From Phycisphaerales bacterium (GTDB taxonomy: Bacteria > Planctomycetota > Phycisphaerae > Phycisphaerales > UBA1924), in NCBI GenBank assembly GCA_022843045.1, contig JALHOJ010000017.1, positions 1-60,280 of the forward strand: a DNA stretch of 60,280 bases, read 5' to 3'. The notes beneath the pieces are model-generated. The model was not told the origin of the DNA, did not search any database, and saw nothing but the letters and a program-made list of their open reading frames with translations. Positions 1 through 8,496 of this stretch are shown here, in pieces (position 1 is the first letter of the stretch; every line of letters starts with the position of its first letter). A program made the position numbers and the translations under genes.

Positions 1-445
1 CCGCGGCGAGATTGAGCCGCCGCTTCATCCCCCCCGAATACCCCTTCACCCGATCCCCGCGCCGAGGCGACAACCCCACCAACTCCAACACCGCATCCAC
101 GCGCTCACGAAGCCTCGTGCCGGTCAACTCATACAACTTCCCAAAGAACCGCAAGTTCTCCTCGCCCGTCAACTCGTCGTACAACGCGAGTTCCTGCGGC
201 GCAACCCCCAGATGCATCCGCGCCGCCGCGAGCGTCGGCGCACCCGCCCCTTCAATCTCCACCGAACCTTCATCAGGCGTGATCAACCCGACCGCCATCC
301 CAATCGTCGTGCTCTTCCCCGCCCCATTGGGCCCCAAGAGTCCAAAGACTTCGCCGCGGGCAACCTCGAGCGACAACCCATCAACCGCGACCAACCGCTT
401 CGCGGCCGGCCCAAAGGACTTGTGGAGGTTGCGCAAACGCAGCAT
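1..445 (-). CDS. ABC transporter ATP-binding protein (3' end cut by window edge)
   Basis: This is the N-terminal 148 residues of an ABC-type ATPase, running off the left edge of the window. The Walker A motif GPNGAGKST lies at about residues 38-46, a Q-loop region (VAPQELALYDELTGEENL) follows, and the signature YSGGMKRRL lies just before the edge; Walker B and the H-loop are outside. The Q-loop wording, ALYDELTGEENLRFFG, is typical of ATPases paired with ABC-2 type permeases (drug, polysaccharide or Nat-type exporters), so the partner permease is probably further left. The ATG at 445 begins MLRLRNLHKSFG and gives the usual family N terminus. The gene diverges from the VOC gene at 501. The substrate cannot be inferred. 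Confidence 0.85.
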   Translation of the reverse strand, partial: MLRLRNLHKSFGPAAKRLVAVDGLSLEVARGEVFGLLGPNGAGKSTTIGMAVGLITPDEGSVEIEGAGAPTLAAARMHLGVAPQELALYDELTGEENLRFFGKLYELTGTRLRERVDAVLELVGLSPRRGDRVKGYSGGMKRRLNLAA

Positions 446-500
446 CGCCGAGTCTAGGGAACGACCGCTGCCCGCACCGCGGCGCAGGTACGCTCTCCCT

Positions 501-917
501 ATGAGACACCCCGCACCAGCCGTTCGTTCGGTGTACGAAACCGTGCTCTACGCCATCGACGTGCTCGCCGCGGCGGAGTTCTACCGAACCGTTCTCGGCA
601 TGCGACTGCTCGCGAACCCGGATCAGAATTCGGCTGCATTGCGACTACCCGACGGCGATGCCGTGCTGCTGCTCTTCAATCCCGCCTACGCCGCCACGCA
701 GGGGCGCGGCGTGCCCACACACGGGGCAACCGGTGCCGGTCACGTCGCGCTGCGAGTGGAACCCGGTTCGCTCCCAACCTGGGCGGACCACGTGCGATCG
801 CTCGGAGTTCCCGTCGAGTTGGAGCGCACGTGGCAACGCGGCGGCGCCTCGTTGTACCTCCGCGACCCATCCAACAACTCGGTCGAACTGGTCGACGGCC
901 CAATCTGGCCCCAATGA
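501..917 (+). CDS. VOC (glyoxalase/bleomycin-resistance) family protein
   Basis: A 138-residue single-domain protein of the vicinal oxygen chelate fold. The first beta-alpha-beta-beta-beta module is visible as YETVLYAIDVLAAAEFYRTVLGM near the N terminus. The second ends in LYLRDPSNNSVELVDG, the common C-terminal metal-ligand region with a glutamate. A histidine in GAGHVALRV fits the second half of the metal site. The longer open frame extends upstream only over the antisense of the ABC gene, so the ATG at 501 is chosen; it leaves about 55 bases to the divergent ABC start. VOC proteins cover lyases, dioxygenases and thiol transferases, so the substrate is unknown. A conserved hairpin (930-956) follows the stop codon. 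Confidence 0.8.
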   Translation: MRHPAPAVRSVYETVLYAIDVLAAAEFYRTVLGMRLLANPDQNSAALRLPDGDAVLLLFNPAYAATQGRGVPTHGATGAGHVALRVEPGSLPTWADHVRSLGVPVELERTWQRGGASLYLRDPSNNSVELVDGPIWPQ

Positions 918-929
918 GATCAAGACTCA

Positions 930-956
930 ACGAAACGCGCCCATCAGGAAGCGTCG
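930..956 (+). repeat. Post-stop hairpin element, copy 1
   Basis: A 27-nt element starting 13 nt after the stop of the VOC gene. It reads ACGAA and then a hairpin: outer stem ACGC/GCGT, internal loop GC/AA, inner stem CC/GG, tetraloop ATCA. The same element occurs at 1092-1118, 6198-6224 and 49990-50016, each time sense-oriented just after a stop codon. Confidence 0.75.
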
Positions 957-1036
957 CCAACCGCACGCGTTCGAAATGTCCGCGGAGATCAAAGAGCACA
1001 CAGCGAAGGCAAAGCCGCGAGAATCCGCAACCCACT

Positions 1037-1072
1037 CTTCTTCTGCGTGAACTCCGTGCTCTGCGTGGTGAA
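1037..1072 (-). repeat. CACGGAG/CGCAGAG purine-rich repeat arm
   Basis: Read on the minus strand this stretch carries TTCACCACGCAGAGCACGG followed by AGTTCACGCAG, the same vocabulary as the larger dyads at 2520, 6902, 10042, 16262 and 38735. It lies in the 205-base convergent gap between the VOC gene and argG. A possible weak partner (GCGGAGATCAAAGAGCACA) lies just to its left, but the pairing is poor. Confidence 0.5.
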
Positions 1073-1091
1073 CTCGAACGCCGGTTGCATC

Positions 1092-1118
1092 CGACGCTCC
1101 CTCACGGTCGCGTTTCGT
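1092..1118 (-). repeat. Post-stop hairpin element, copy 2
   Basis: A minus-strand copy beginning 5 nt after the argG stop. Structure: ACGAA, outer stem ACGC/GCGT, internal loop GA/GA, inner stem CC/GG, tetraloop GTGA (a GNRA loop). Together with copy 1 it forms an opposed pair in the convergent VOC-argG gap. Confidence 0.75.
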
Positions 1119-1122
1119 CGCG

Positions 1123-2343
1123 TCAGTGCGCCTGCCCGCGATCCTTCAGCGCCCGGATCCGCTCCGGCAGACTCAACAGGCGAATGAACCCACCCGCGTC
1201 CTTCTGGCTGTAAACATCTTCACCCTCGAAGCTCACCATCTTCTCCGCGTACAGCGAGTGCGGGCTCTTGCGCTGGATCGCCGTCGCATGGCCCTTGTAC
1301 AGGCGCACCACGCACTCGCCATCCAGCCGCTCGCTCATCTTCTCCGCACACGCCCACAGCGCCTCGCGAAGCGGCGTGAACCACCGCCCGTCATACACGA
1401 GTTCCGCGAACGTGAGCCCAAGATGCTCGCGATAGTGCCGCGTCTCGCGGTCCATCACGAGTTCCTCAATCGCCCGCAGGGCTTCGACGATCACCGTCCC
1501 GCCGGGCGTCTCATACAGCCCGCGGCTCTTCATTCCCACGCGCCGATTCTCGACCAGGTCCACGCGCCCCACGCCATGCTTGCCCGCGATCTCATTGAGC
1601 TCGCCCAGAATCTGCCACGCCTGCATGGCCTTGCCATTGAGCGCAACCGGCCGCCCCTTCTTGAACGTCAGCGACACGTTCTCCGCCGCGTTGGGAGCCT
1701 TCTCGACCGGCACCGTCATCACATACGCGTCCTCGGGCGGCGCATTCCACGGATCCTCGATCGTCCCGCCCTCATGGCTGATGTGCCACAGATTGCGGTC
1801 GCGCGAGTAAATCTTGGTCGCGCTCGCCGTCGTGGGAATGTTGCGCTGCTTGAGGTACTCCAGCATCGCCATGCGGCCAGACAACTTCCACGCGTCCATG
1901 CGCCACGGGGCGATGATTTCCATTTCCGGCGCGAGCGCGCCGTACGCACTCTCAAACCGCACCTGGTCATTGCCCTTCCCCGTGCACCCGTGCGCCAGAG
2001 CCGTGCACCCCGTCTTCTTCGCGACATCCACCTGCCCCCGTGCCAACACCGGCCGCGCAATCGCCGTCCCCAGCAGATACCGCCCCTCATAAATCGCGCC
2101 CGTGATCATCGTCGGCATCACGAACTCGTCCATGAACTCGCTCTTCAAGTCCACGACGTGGCACTCGCTCGCGCCGCTGTCCTTGGCCTTCTTCTCCACG
2201 CCCGCAAGCTCATCGCTGCCCTGGCCCACGTCCCCCACCACGCAGATCACTTCCGCGCCCGGGATGTTCTCCTTGAGCCACGGCACGATGCACGAAGTAT
2301 CAAGCCCGCCCGAGTACGCCAACGCGATCCGCTTCTTCGACAT
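1123..2343 (-). CDS. argG: Argininosuccinate synthase
   Basis: A 406-residue enzyme joining citrulline and aspartate with ATP to give argininosuccinate, the penultimate step of arginine synthesis in the cytoplasm. The PP-loop AYSGGLDTS lies at residues 8-16. Further family blocks are [26 protein letters not shown] (citrulline and aspartate binding), [15 protein letters not shown] and the C-terminal [12 protein letters not shown]. Length fits the family. The open frame extends 21 codons upstream, but the ATG at 2343 ([13 protein letters not shown]) gives the canonical start, with an AAGGAAG ribosome site about 9 nt upstream. No other arginine gene is next to it. The stop is followed at once by hairpin element copy 2. 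Confidence 0.97.
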   Translation of the reverse strand: MSKKRIALAYSGGLDTSCIVPWLKENIPGAEVICVVGDVGQGSDELAGVEKKAKDSGASECHVVDLKSEFMDEFVMPTMITGAIYEGRYLLGTAIARPVLARGQVDVAKKTGCTALAHGCTGKGNDQVRFESAYGALAPEMEIIAPWRMDAWKLSGRMAMLEYLKQRNIPTTASATKIYSRDRNLWHISHEGGTIEDPWNAPPEDAYVMTVPVEKAPNAAENVSLTFKKGRPVALNGKAMQAWQILGELNEIAGKHGVGRVDLVENRRVGMKSRGLYETPGGTVIVEALRAIEELVMDRETRHYREHLGLTFAELVYDGRWFTPLREALWACAEKMSERLDGECVVRLYKGHATAIQRKSPHSLYAEKMVSFEGEDVYSQKDAGGFIRLLSLPERIRALKDRGQAH

Positions 2344-2519
2344 GGAACATGCTTCCTTTGAGCCGCCCGCGTTCGAAGCGGGGGCAGTGTGAACAGAGAA
2401 CTGCAAACGGGAGAACCGCGACCAACTCGCCGCGCCAGCGAACTGATTCGGAAATCACACGCGCGGTTGCAGCACGATATGTGGCGGATCGCGGGATTTC
2501 TCCGTGGCGTCCAAGGCTG

Positions 2520-2671
2520 TTGAACGCAGAGGAAAACAGAGCGACCAAGAAACGAGGAAAACAGAGAAGATCCTGGTTGAGGGAGGCTTGTGGGTAGCAA
2601 CCGAATCCACAACCCCACACGCCATCTCTCCGTTTTCCTCTGCGCCTTTCTCTGTCTTCCTCTGCGTTCAA
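2520..2671. repeat. Inverted purine-rich dyad between argG and recG
   Basis: The 355-base gap between recG (upstream in transcription) and argG contains a long inverted repeat. The left arm (2520-2541) begins TTGAACGCAGAGG and the right arm (2650-2671) is its reverse complement with one mismatch over 22 nt. Between them are further GAGGAAAACAGAG-like tracts on the left and pyrimidine tracts on the right. The same arm sequence recurs at 38735-38847. No coding sequence is supported in the gap. Confidence 0.8.
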
Positions 2672-2697
2672 AAGCCCTCGGCTCCAACGACCGCCGG

Positions 2698-4797
2698 CTA
2701 CCCCACATCCCCCAACCCCAAAAACTTCCCATGCGCCTTCATTAATCGCTTGCGCAGCAGCAACTCCTCCGGCTTGTTCAGCGTCGCCGACGCCTTGATC
2801 CACGCCGCCGCGTCCCGCCGCGCCAAGTTCAGTAGCTCCCGATCCCGCACCGGCTCGGCAACCTTGAACGGCGCCATCCCCGCCTGCTTGGTGCCAAACA
2901 ACTCGCCCATCCCGCGAATCTCCAGGTCCTTCTCCGCGAGTTCAAACCCGTCCGTGCTCCGCTCCATGACGGACAGCCGCGCCTCGCCCCCCTCCGTCGT
3001 CGGATCCGCGATCAAATAGCACGCGCTGCTCTTGGCCCCGCGCCCCACCCGCCCGCGCAGCTGGTGCAACTGCGCCAACCCAAATCGATCCGCCTGCTCG
3101 ACGATCATGATCGTCGCGTTGGCCACATCCACACCCACCTCGATCACCGTCGTCGCGACCACCACGTCGATCTTCCCAAGCCGGAACCGCTCCATCGCCG
3201 CCTCGCGCGTGTCGCGCTTGAGCTGCCCATGCAGCGTCGCCACCCGCTTCCCAGGAAGATAAATGTCCTCCAGCGCCCGCTGCACCGTGCCCACATCCAC
3301 CAGTTGCTGCTCGCCAGCCTTGCCGGGCTCAATCGCGGGCACCACCACATACCCCTGCTCCCCACGCTCCACCCGCTCGCGCAGTTCCGCATACGCCGCG
3401 CGCCGATCGTGGCTGCTCACCACCTTCGTGACGATCGGCGTCCTCCCAGGCGGCAAACCCTCAATCACCGAGATATCCAGATCGCCAAATAGTGTCATCG
3501 CCAGCGACCTAGGAATCGGCGTCGCCGTCATGACCAAAACGTGCGGCGTCATGCGTTCATCACTCGCGCTCGTCCGCAGCGTCGCCCGCTGCGACACCCC
3601 AAATCGATGCTGCTCATCGATGATCGCCACGGCGAGCGACTTGAACTGCACATCCTCCGTCAAGATCGCGTGCGTGCCGATCACGATGTCAATCGCGCCC
3701 GACGCCAGCCCCCCCACGATCCGCTCCCGCTCTTTGTCAGGCGTACCGCCCGTCAAAAGCTCCACCTTCACCCGCGAGCCCTCCAGCATCCGCGTGATGT
3801 TCGCGAAGTGCTGCTCCGCGAGCAACTCCGTCGGCGCCAGCAAGGCGCTCTGATGCCCGCTTGCTGCGCTCATCAGCATCGCGTACAGCGCAACCACCGT
3901 CTTGCCGCTGCCCACGTCCCCCTGCACCAACCGATTCGTCGGAATCCACGTCGACAAGTCCGCCGCGATCTCCTTCACGACCGCATCCTGCCCCTTCGTG
4001 AGCGTGTACGGAAACCGCGCCCGAATCCGCTTGTCCACCTCATCGCTGATCCCCAGCGCGGGCGCGCGAGACCGCTCCCGCAACTGCGCCCGCTTCATCG
4101 CCACGCCCAACTGCAGCAGCAAAAACTCGTCATACGCCAGCCGCCGGCGCGACACCTTCGTCTCATGCTCCGTCAGCGGCGCATGCTGCATCCGATACGC
4201 CTCCGCCAGACTGGGCAAGTCCCGCTCCTTGCGAAACGCCTCGGGCAAGTGATCCTCAATCAGCGCGAGCGCCCCGGGCAAGATCTTCGCGACAATCTTC
4301 TCAATCGCCGCCGAGTTGATCTCCTCGCTCGCCGGATACACCGGCCGCCACCGCCCGTCCTTCTCCACCGGCTCATCCTTGATCGGGTTCAAGACCTCAA
4401 TCTTCGGATTGATCATCTGCGTCTGAGGCCCCCGCGTCTGCACCTTCCCCGTCACCCGCAGCCGCACGCCAGGCCGCACCCGCTCCACCAAGTACAACCC
4501 ATTGAACCACACCACATCCAGCCGCCCCGTCTCATCCATCAACACCGCTTCCAGCCTTCCCCCACGCCCGCTCCGCACCGGCCGCACCGCCGTCACTTCC
4601 CCCCGCGCCGTCCCAATCGCCCCCGCCTTCAAGTTCTCAATCACACTCTCCGCCTCAAGCCGCTCATGCCGCATCGGCAAGTGCGCGACCAGCCGCCCCA
4701 CGTTCGTGACGCCCAACTCCGCCAACTGCGCCGCCTGCCGAGGCGTCAGCACCTCCGCCAGCGGCGTCACCAACGAAATGTCCCGTTCCTTGGGCAC
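2698..4797 (-). CDS. recG: ATP-dependent DNA helicase RecG
   Basis: A 699-residue superfamily 2 helicase that regresses stalled replication forks and processes branched DNA. The N-terminal wedge/OB-fold region covers about the first 200 residues (MINPKIEVLNP near residue 107). The helicase core shows motif I GDVGSGKT, motif II DEQHRFG in place of a plain DEAH box (typical of RecG), motif III MTATPIPRS, and the motif V/VI stretch ending QLRGRVGRG. The C-terminal part with LFGTKQAGM is also RecG-like. Full family length, with an ATG start (MPKERDISL). It is divergent from the membrane zinc-ribbon gene at 4879, and a strong hairpin lies between the two starts. Confidence 0.96.
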   Translation of the reverse strand: MPKERDISLVTPLAEVLTPRQAAQLAELGVTNVGRLVAHLPMRHERLEAESVIENLKAGAIGTARGEVTAVRPVRSGRGGRLEAVLMDETGRLDVVWFNGLYLVERVRPGVRLRVTGKVQTRGPQTQMINPKIEVLNPIKDEPVEKDGRWRPVYPASEEINSAAIEKIVAKILPGALALIEDHLPEAFRKERDLPSLAEAYRMQHAPLTEHETKVSRRRLAYDEFLLLQLGVAMKRAQLRERSRAPALGISDEVDKRIRARFPYTLTKGQDAVVKEIAADLSTWIPTNRLVQGDVGSGKTVVALYAMLMSAASGHQSALLAPTELLAEQHFANITRMLEGSRVKVELLTGGTPDKERERIVGGLASGAIDIVIGTHAILTEDVQFKSLAVAIIDEQHRFGVSQRATLRTSASDERMTPHVLVMTATPIPRSLAMTLFGDLDISVIEGLPPGRTPIVTKVVSSHDRRAAYAELRERVERGEQGYVVVPAIEPGKAGEQQLVDVGTVQRALEDIYLPGKRVATLHGQLKRDTREAAMERFRLGKIDVVVATTVIEVGVDVANATIMIVEQADRFGLAQLHQLRGRVGRGAKSSACYLIADPTTEGGEARLSVMERSTDGFELAEKDLEIRGMGELFGTKQAGMAPFKVAEPVRDRELLNLARRDAAAWIKASATLNKPEELLLRKRLMKAHGKFLGLGDVG

Positions 4798-4819
4798 GAG
4801 CGATTATTCACGGTTCGCC

Positions 4820-4848
4820 GGTGGGTCGGCTCTCCGAGCCGACACCTT
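4820..4848. repeat. Perfect hairpin in recG upstream region
   Basis: GTCGGCTC (4825-4832) pairs perfectly with GAGCCGAC (4836-4843) around a TCC loop, with GGTGG and ACACC flanks. It sits 25-50 nt upstream of the recG start and about 35 nt upstream of the divergent gene, so it may be an operator, a REP-like element or part of a leader. Its function is not known. Confidence 0.55.
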
Positions 4849-4878
4849 GCTTTGCGTGATTCGCTATACGCTCCGGAT

Positions 4879-5469
4879 GTGAAAGCACCTTGGCTTCCAC
4901 TCCGCCGACTCCGCCTGATCGCGATCATCAGCGGCTTCTTCGCATTCTCATTCTTCGTGTTGATGCTCGTTGCACTCTTCAGCACCGCGACGCCAGCTCA
5001 ATTTAACATTCTCGCGATCAAGGCGACCCTCCACCAGACCGGCACCTTGGCCATCTGGTTCCCTCTCCGCAGCTACACCGGCGGTCTGGTCATCATCGAC
5101 GAGCGACCCGCACCGGGCGTTGTGAGTGCAGCGGCCTCCAACTGGGCACAAGGCATCCAAGTTTCGATCCGCGTCATGCCCGTAACACAACTCCCTTGGT
5201 CCGCGCGGCTGCTCTATCTCGTCGCGCCGCCTCGAATTGTGCGCGATCCAACTCAGCCGTTTGCTACCGCTCCAACCGTCCCGCTGACCATCGTCCGTAT
5301 TCCGCTGTTCTACTGCGTTCTCTCCTTCGCCGCCATCTCCGCCGTGTCACATCGCCGCTACCGGCGAAAACTCGCAAACGCCCACAAAGCATGTAGTTCC
5401 TGCGGCTACTCCCTGCTCGGCCTCAACCCCGGCCAACCCTGCCCAGAGTGCGGCACCCCAGTCGTTTAG
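4879..5469 (+). CDS. Membrane protein with C-terminal zinc ribbon, function unknown
   Basis: A 196-residue protein. An N-terminal membrane segment (IAIISGFFAFSFFVLMLVAL, about residues 14-33) is followed by an extracytoplasmic stretch, a second membrane segment near residues 135-155 (IPLFYCVLSFAAISAV), and a short C-terminal zinc ribbon CSSCGYSLLGL...CPECG. This C-terminal knuckle is common on small planctomycete membrane proteins. The start is uncertain: GTG at 4879 gives a basic N terminus directly before the first membrane segment, while the frame upstream is only antisense to recG. No enzymatic motif is visible. The 259-base gap to rplM shows no gene. Confidence 0.65.
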   Translation: MKAPWLPLRRLRLIAIISGFFAFSFFVLMLVALFSTATPAQFNILAIKATLHQTGTLAIWFPLRSYTGGLVIIDERPAPGVVSAAASNWAQGIQVSIRVMPVTQLPWSARLLYLVAPPRIVRDPTQPFATAPTVPLTIVRIPLFYCVLSFAAISAVSHRRYRRKLANAHKACSSCGYSLLGLNPGQPCPECGTPVV

Positions 5470-5728
5470 TTGCTTTCCAAGCCCGCGATAGGATAATGTT
5501 TGGGTTACCGACTGCTTCCAACTCCGCTGGAAACCACCCACCTCCGCGCCAATACTTCCTCCCCAACCAAGCCTAGCTCGGTTGGTCCCATCCCCCATCC
5601 CTCCGATGCCCCAGACCACAAGTCCCGGACATCGGCCGACCCGCCCGGCAGCGCGGCGTACCCGCTTCTCAAAGGCCTGCCCTGCTCCCGCTTGGCCCGC
5701 CCCACGAGAGCATTCTGCAGGAGTCGTC

Positions 5729-6190
5729 ATGCCTCATTCCGTCGTGTCAGCCCGTCGCCAGACCACGCTGACCACCACGCCCGACGGCGTGGAACGCAAG
5801 TACTACGTCGTCGACGCCGCGGGCGTGCCCCTGGGCCGTCTCGCTGTGCAGGTCGCCAACGTCCTCATGGGCAAGCACCGCCCCGGCTACACGCCCCACA
5901 TCGATACGGGCGAGAACATCATCGTCATCAACGCCAAGCAGGTCGAAATGACCGGCAACAAGGGCGAGCAGAACCTCAAGATGCGGTACACCGAGTATCC
6001 CGGCGGCCTCAAGGTCCGCACGTATGCCCAGGTCCGCGAGGCCAAGGCCGAGCAGCTCATCTCCGACGCCGTGCGCCGCATGATGCCCAAGAACCGGCTC
6101 AGCCGCGTCATGCTCAAGAAGCTGTACGTCTTCGACGGCAAGGAACACACCTTTGCCGCCAACAAGCCCGTCCCGATGACCGTGCTCTAA
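5729..6190 (+). CDS. rplM: 50S ribosomal protein L13
   Basis: A 153-residue large-subunit protein. Diagnostic blocks are YYVVDAAGVPLGRLAVQVANVLMGKHRP, the INAKQVEMTGNK segment, and the C-terminal RRMMPKNRLSRVMLKKLYVF. It is about 10 residues longer than E. coli L13 at the N terminus. The ATG at 5729 has a GGAG ribosome site 8 nt upstream (GCAGGAGTCGTC); the upstream in-frame ATG at 5582 would add a low-complexity Pro/Arg stretch and is rejected. It pairs with rpsI 91 bases downstream, the usual L13-S9 operon. Hairpin element copy 3 lies between the two genes. Confidence 0.96.
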   Translation: MPHSVVSARRQTTLTTTPDGVERKYYVVDAAGVPLGRLAVQVANVLMGKHRPGYTPHIDTGENIIVINAKQVEMTGNKGEQNLKMRYTEYPGGLKVRTYAQVREAKAEQLISDAVRRMMPKNRLSRVMLKKLYVFDGKEHTFAANKPVPMTVL

Positions 6191-6197
6191 ACGCATC

Positions 6198-6224
6198 ACG
6201 AAACGCGACCGTCAGGGAGCGTCG
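6198..6224 (+). repeat. Post-stop hairpin element, copy 3 (rplM-rpsI spacer)
   Basis: Begins 8 nt after the rplM stop. ACGAA, then outer stem ACGC/GCGT, internal loop GA/GA, inner stem CC/GG, tetraloop GTCA. Here it lies inside an operon, between L13 and S9, so it is unlikely to be a complete terminator; RNA processing or stability is more plausible. Confidence 0.75.
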
Positions 6225-6281
6225 ACCACCAGAAGCACTCGCCTTCTCCATCGTCCGCACCTGACTCTCAAGGAACCTTTC

Positions 6282-6815
6282 ATGTCCACCCTCAGCATCA
6301 ATCCCAGCCTGAACGCTGGCCTCTCCCTGGGCGACCTGCCCGGCGCGACGCCCGCCGCCCCCGTCAATCCCGCTCCCGTTCGCACTGCCAAGCCCGCCGA
6401 CAAGAAGGGCTGGTGGTGGGGTACGGGTCGCCGCAAGGCCGCCGTCTGCCGCGTCCGCATTCGCCCCGCCACCGGCGCGAACGCGACCGTCAGCATCATC
6501 GGCACCAACCCCAAGCCCAAGGAAGTCGACGTCTACTTCACCGAAACCCAGGACCGCACCGACGCCGTCAGCGCCCTGACGCTCACCGGCAACTTCGGGA
6601 AGTGGGAAGTCAAGGCCAAGTGCCACGGCGGCGGCCACATGGGCCAGGCCGGCGCGATGCGCCTCGCCATCGCCCGCGCGCTCGTGGACTTTGATCCCAA
6701 CCTCTACATCCCCCTCCGCGACGCCGGCTTCCTGACCCGCGACGCCCGCAAGGTCGAACGCAAGAAGTACGGCCAGGCCGGTGCCCGCCGCCGCTTCCAG
6801 TTCAGCAAGCGCTAA
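6282..6815 (+). CDS. rpsI: 30S ribosomal protein S9 with N-terminal extension
   Basis: A 177-residue S9 protein. The conserved core starts at about residue 47 (WGTGRRKAAVCRVRIRPATG), includes GGGHMGQAGAMRLAIARAL, and ends in the highly basic RRRFQFSKR tail that reaches the tRNA in the P site. About 45 extra residues rich in Ala and Pro precede the core; bacterial S9 is usually about 130 residues. The ATG at 6282 has AAGGAA 7-8 nt upstream. It is the second gene of the rplM-rpsI operon and is followed by a strong intrinsic terminator. Confidence 0.95.
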   Translation: MSTLSINPSLNAGLSLGDLPGATPAAPVNPAPVRTAKPADKKGWWWGTGRRKAAVCRVRIRPATGANATVSIIGTNPKPKEVDVYFTETQDRTDAVSALTLTGNFGKWEVKAKCHGGGHMGQAGAMRLAIARALVDFDPNLYIPLRDAGFLTRDARKVERKKYGQAGARRRFQFSKR

Positions 6816-6848
6816 ACACCGCTTGGCACAATCCGTTTCGTTTCCCCT

Positions 6849-6881
6849 CAACCCCGACCCGCGTCGGGGTTGTTTTTCTTT
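6849..6881 (+). terminator. Intrinsic terminator of rplM-rpsI
   Basis: CAACCCCGAC (6849-6858), loop CCGC, GTCGGGGTTG (6863-6872), then TTTTTCTTT. The 10-bp stem is perfect with a clear T tract, 33 nt after the rpsI stop. Confidence 0.92.
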
Positions 6882-6901
6882 GCACATGGCGTGCGGAGTA
6901 T

Positions 6902-7102
6902 CACCACGGAGGGCCACGGGGAGCCACGGAGATTGCACAGAGAGGAACGAGTGGCCGCGGATTGGCGCGGATTGACGCGGATGAAGACAAGGACTCTGGT
7001 TCTATCCGCGCCAATCCGCGCAAATCCGCGACCACTCTTTTCTCTGCTCTCCTTTCTCTTCTCTCTTCTCTCCCCGTTCCCTCCCCGTGGCCCTCCGTGG
7101 TG
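6902..7102. repeat. Nested long inverted repeats upstream of the transporter gene
   Basis: The outer arms 6902-6923 and 7081-7102 are perfect 22-nt reverse complements (CACCACGGAGGGCCACGGGG begins the left arm). Inside them, 6951-6982 and 7004-7035 form a second inverted repeat of 32 nt with three mismatches, built of GCGGATT repeats. The central loop is 21 nt. Between inner and outer right arms is a pyrimidine-rich TCTCTTCTC tract. The structure fills the 322-base gap between rpsI and the transporter apart from the terminator. Confidence 0.85.
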
Positions 7103-7137
7103 CTTCTGCCTTTCTCCGCCCCACTACGCTCGCCCCC

Positions 7138-8442
7138 GTGGGCGAGTCACTCTCTCAACCCGACGCCATCGCCCGCGACGCCGCTCGCCACCTCCGCCAC
7201 AACCTCCGCTGCTCCGTCACCGACGGCAGCGCATACATGGTGATGGTCGGCCTGGCCGAGACGTTCTTCCCCCTCTTCATCCTCGCGCTCTTCGCAGACG
7301 TTGTCGCCTCCGGCCTCGTCCTGACGTTCCCGCTGTTTCTCGCCGCGGTGCTGCAGCTTGCCGCCCCGTGGCTGGTCGCCCGCGCGGGGTCCTACCGCAG
7401 CGTCGTCACAGTCACCGCGTGGCTTCAGGCCGCGATCTGCGTGCCCCTCGCGATCATCGCCTTCACTGGCTTTGGTCCGCTGTGGCTGGTCTTCGTGCTG
7501 ATCACGATCTACCACGCCGGAGCCGCGATCGGCGGGCCCCCATGGCTCTCGATGATGAGTGTGCTGGTCCCCACGCACCTTCGCGCCCGCTTCCTTGCGC
7601 GTCGCAACCGCATGCTCCAGGCCGGCAGCATCGCCGGCGTCGTCATCGGCGCGTGCGTGCTGGAGTTCATGCCCAAGGCCCTCGCCGCCGCATCCATCAC
7701 GCTTCCCCAGCACTGGCTCGATAAGCCCACGCTCCCCGCATTTGGCCTGCTCTTCAGCCTCGCCGCGATCGCCCGCGCCGTCTCCGCGATCTATCTAGGC
7801 CGCCACAAGGAACCCTTCGGCGCCAGCCACGCGATGCACGCGATGTCGCCCCGCGAAATGGTCGATCGCGTCCGCACCGGCAAGGGCCGCTCGCTCATCG
7901 CGTTCCTGTGCGCGTTCCAGTTCGCCGCGATGATCGGCTCGCCCTACTTCCATGCGTACGTGCGCGAGCAGGGCCAGGCCACGTTCCTCGAGTGGGCCGG
8001 CCTCATCGTCATCTGGATGCTGGGCCGCGCCCTGACCGTGACGTGGGCTGGCGAGATCGCCCGCAACCACGGCCACAAACGCCTGCTGCTCATCGGCGCG
8101 GTGCTGATGGTCCCCATCCCCGCGCTGTGGGCCCTCTCCACCGACCTGGTCTGGATCGCCGTCGCCCAGCTCCTCGCCGGCATGGCCCTCGCCTGTTGGG
8201 AGCTTGCCGTCTGGCTCTCCACTCTCGAAGTCTTCGACGAACGCGAACGCACCAGCATGCTCGCCAAGTTCGGCCTGCTCAACTGGCTCTCAGGCACGCT
8301 GGGCAGCTGGGCTGGCGGCGGCGTCCTGGGCAATCTCGGCAACGACCGCGCCGCTTTCGCCTGGGTCTTCGTCGCCAGCACCGTGGCCCGCGCCGCGCTC
8401 GCCGTCGCAATCGCCCGTTACACCAGGCCGCGAAACCGCTGA
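7138..8442 (+). CDS. MFS-type transporter, substrate unknown
   Basis: A membrane protein of about 434 residues with 10-12 hydrophobic segments, e.g. MVGLAETFFPLFILALFADVV near residue 40, LVFVLITIYHAGAAIGG, and GLILIVIW-like segments later. The loop LRARFLARRNRMLQAGSIAG matches the intracellular loop seen in MFS proteins of the UMF1/YfkF-like type. Start is ambiguous: the frame is open from an ATG at 7087, but that ATG lies inside the long inverted repeat, so GTG at 7138 (GESLSQPDAIARDAARHLRHNL) is preferred. Nitroreductase follows 54 bases later in the same direction. No substrate can be named. Confidence 0.75.
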   Translation: MGESLSQPDAIARDAARHLRHNLRCSVTDGSAYMVMVGLAETFFPLFILALFADVVASGLVLTFPLFLAAVLQLAAPWLVARAGSYRSVVTVTAWLQAAICVPLAIIAFTGFGPLWLVFVLITIYHAGAAIGGPPWLSMMSVLVPTHLRARFLARRNRMLQAGSIAGVVIGACVLEFMPKALAAASITLPQHWLDKPTLPAFGLLFSLAAIARAVSAIYLGRHKEPFGASHAMHAMSPREMVDRVRTGKGRSLIAFLCAFQFAAMIGSPYFHAYVREQGQATFLEWAGLIVIWMLGRALTVTWAGEIARNHGHKRLLLIGAVLMVPIPALWALSTDLVWIAVAQLLAGMALACWELAVWLSTLEVFDERERTSMLAKFGLLNWLSGTLGSWAGGGVLGNLGNDRAAFAWVFVASTVARAALAVAIARYTRPRNR

Positions 8443-8496
8443 GGCCAATTCGCAACCCATTCGCGACCACGCCCCTCCCCGCCGGTACGCTGTCCC

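Noticed and set aside
5470-5728. Ribosomal-protein leader (autoregulatory) upstream of rplM
   Set aside because: No recognisable L13-binding structure could be drawn by eye.
7087-7137. ATG at 7087 as start of the transporter
   Set aside because: It lies inside the right arm of the long inverted repeat and would add a non-family N terminus; GTG 7138 fits better.
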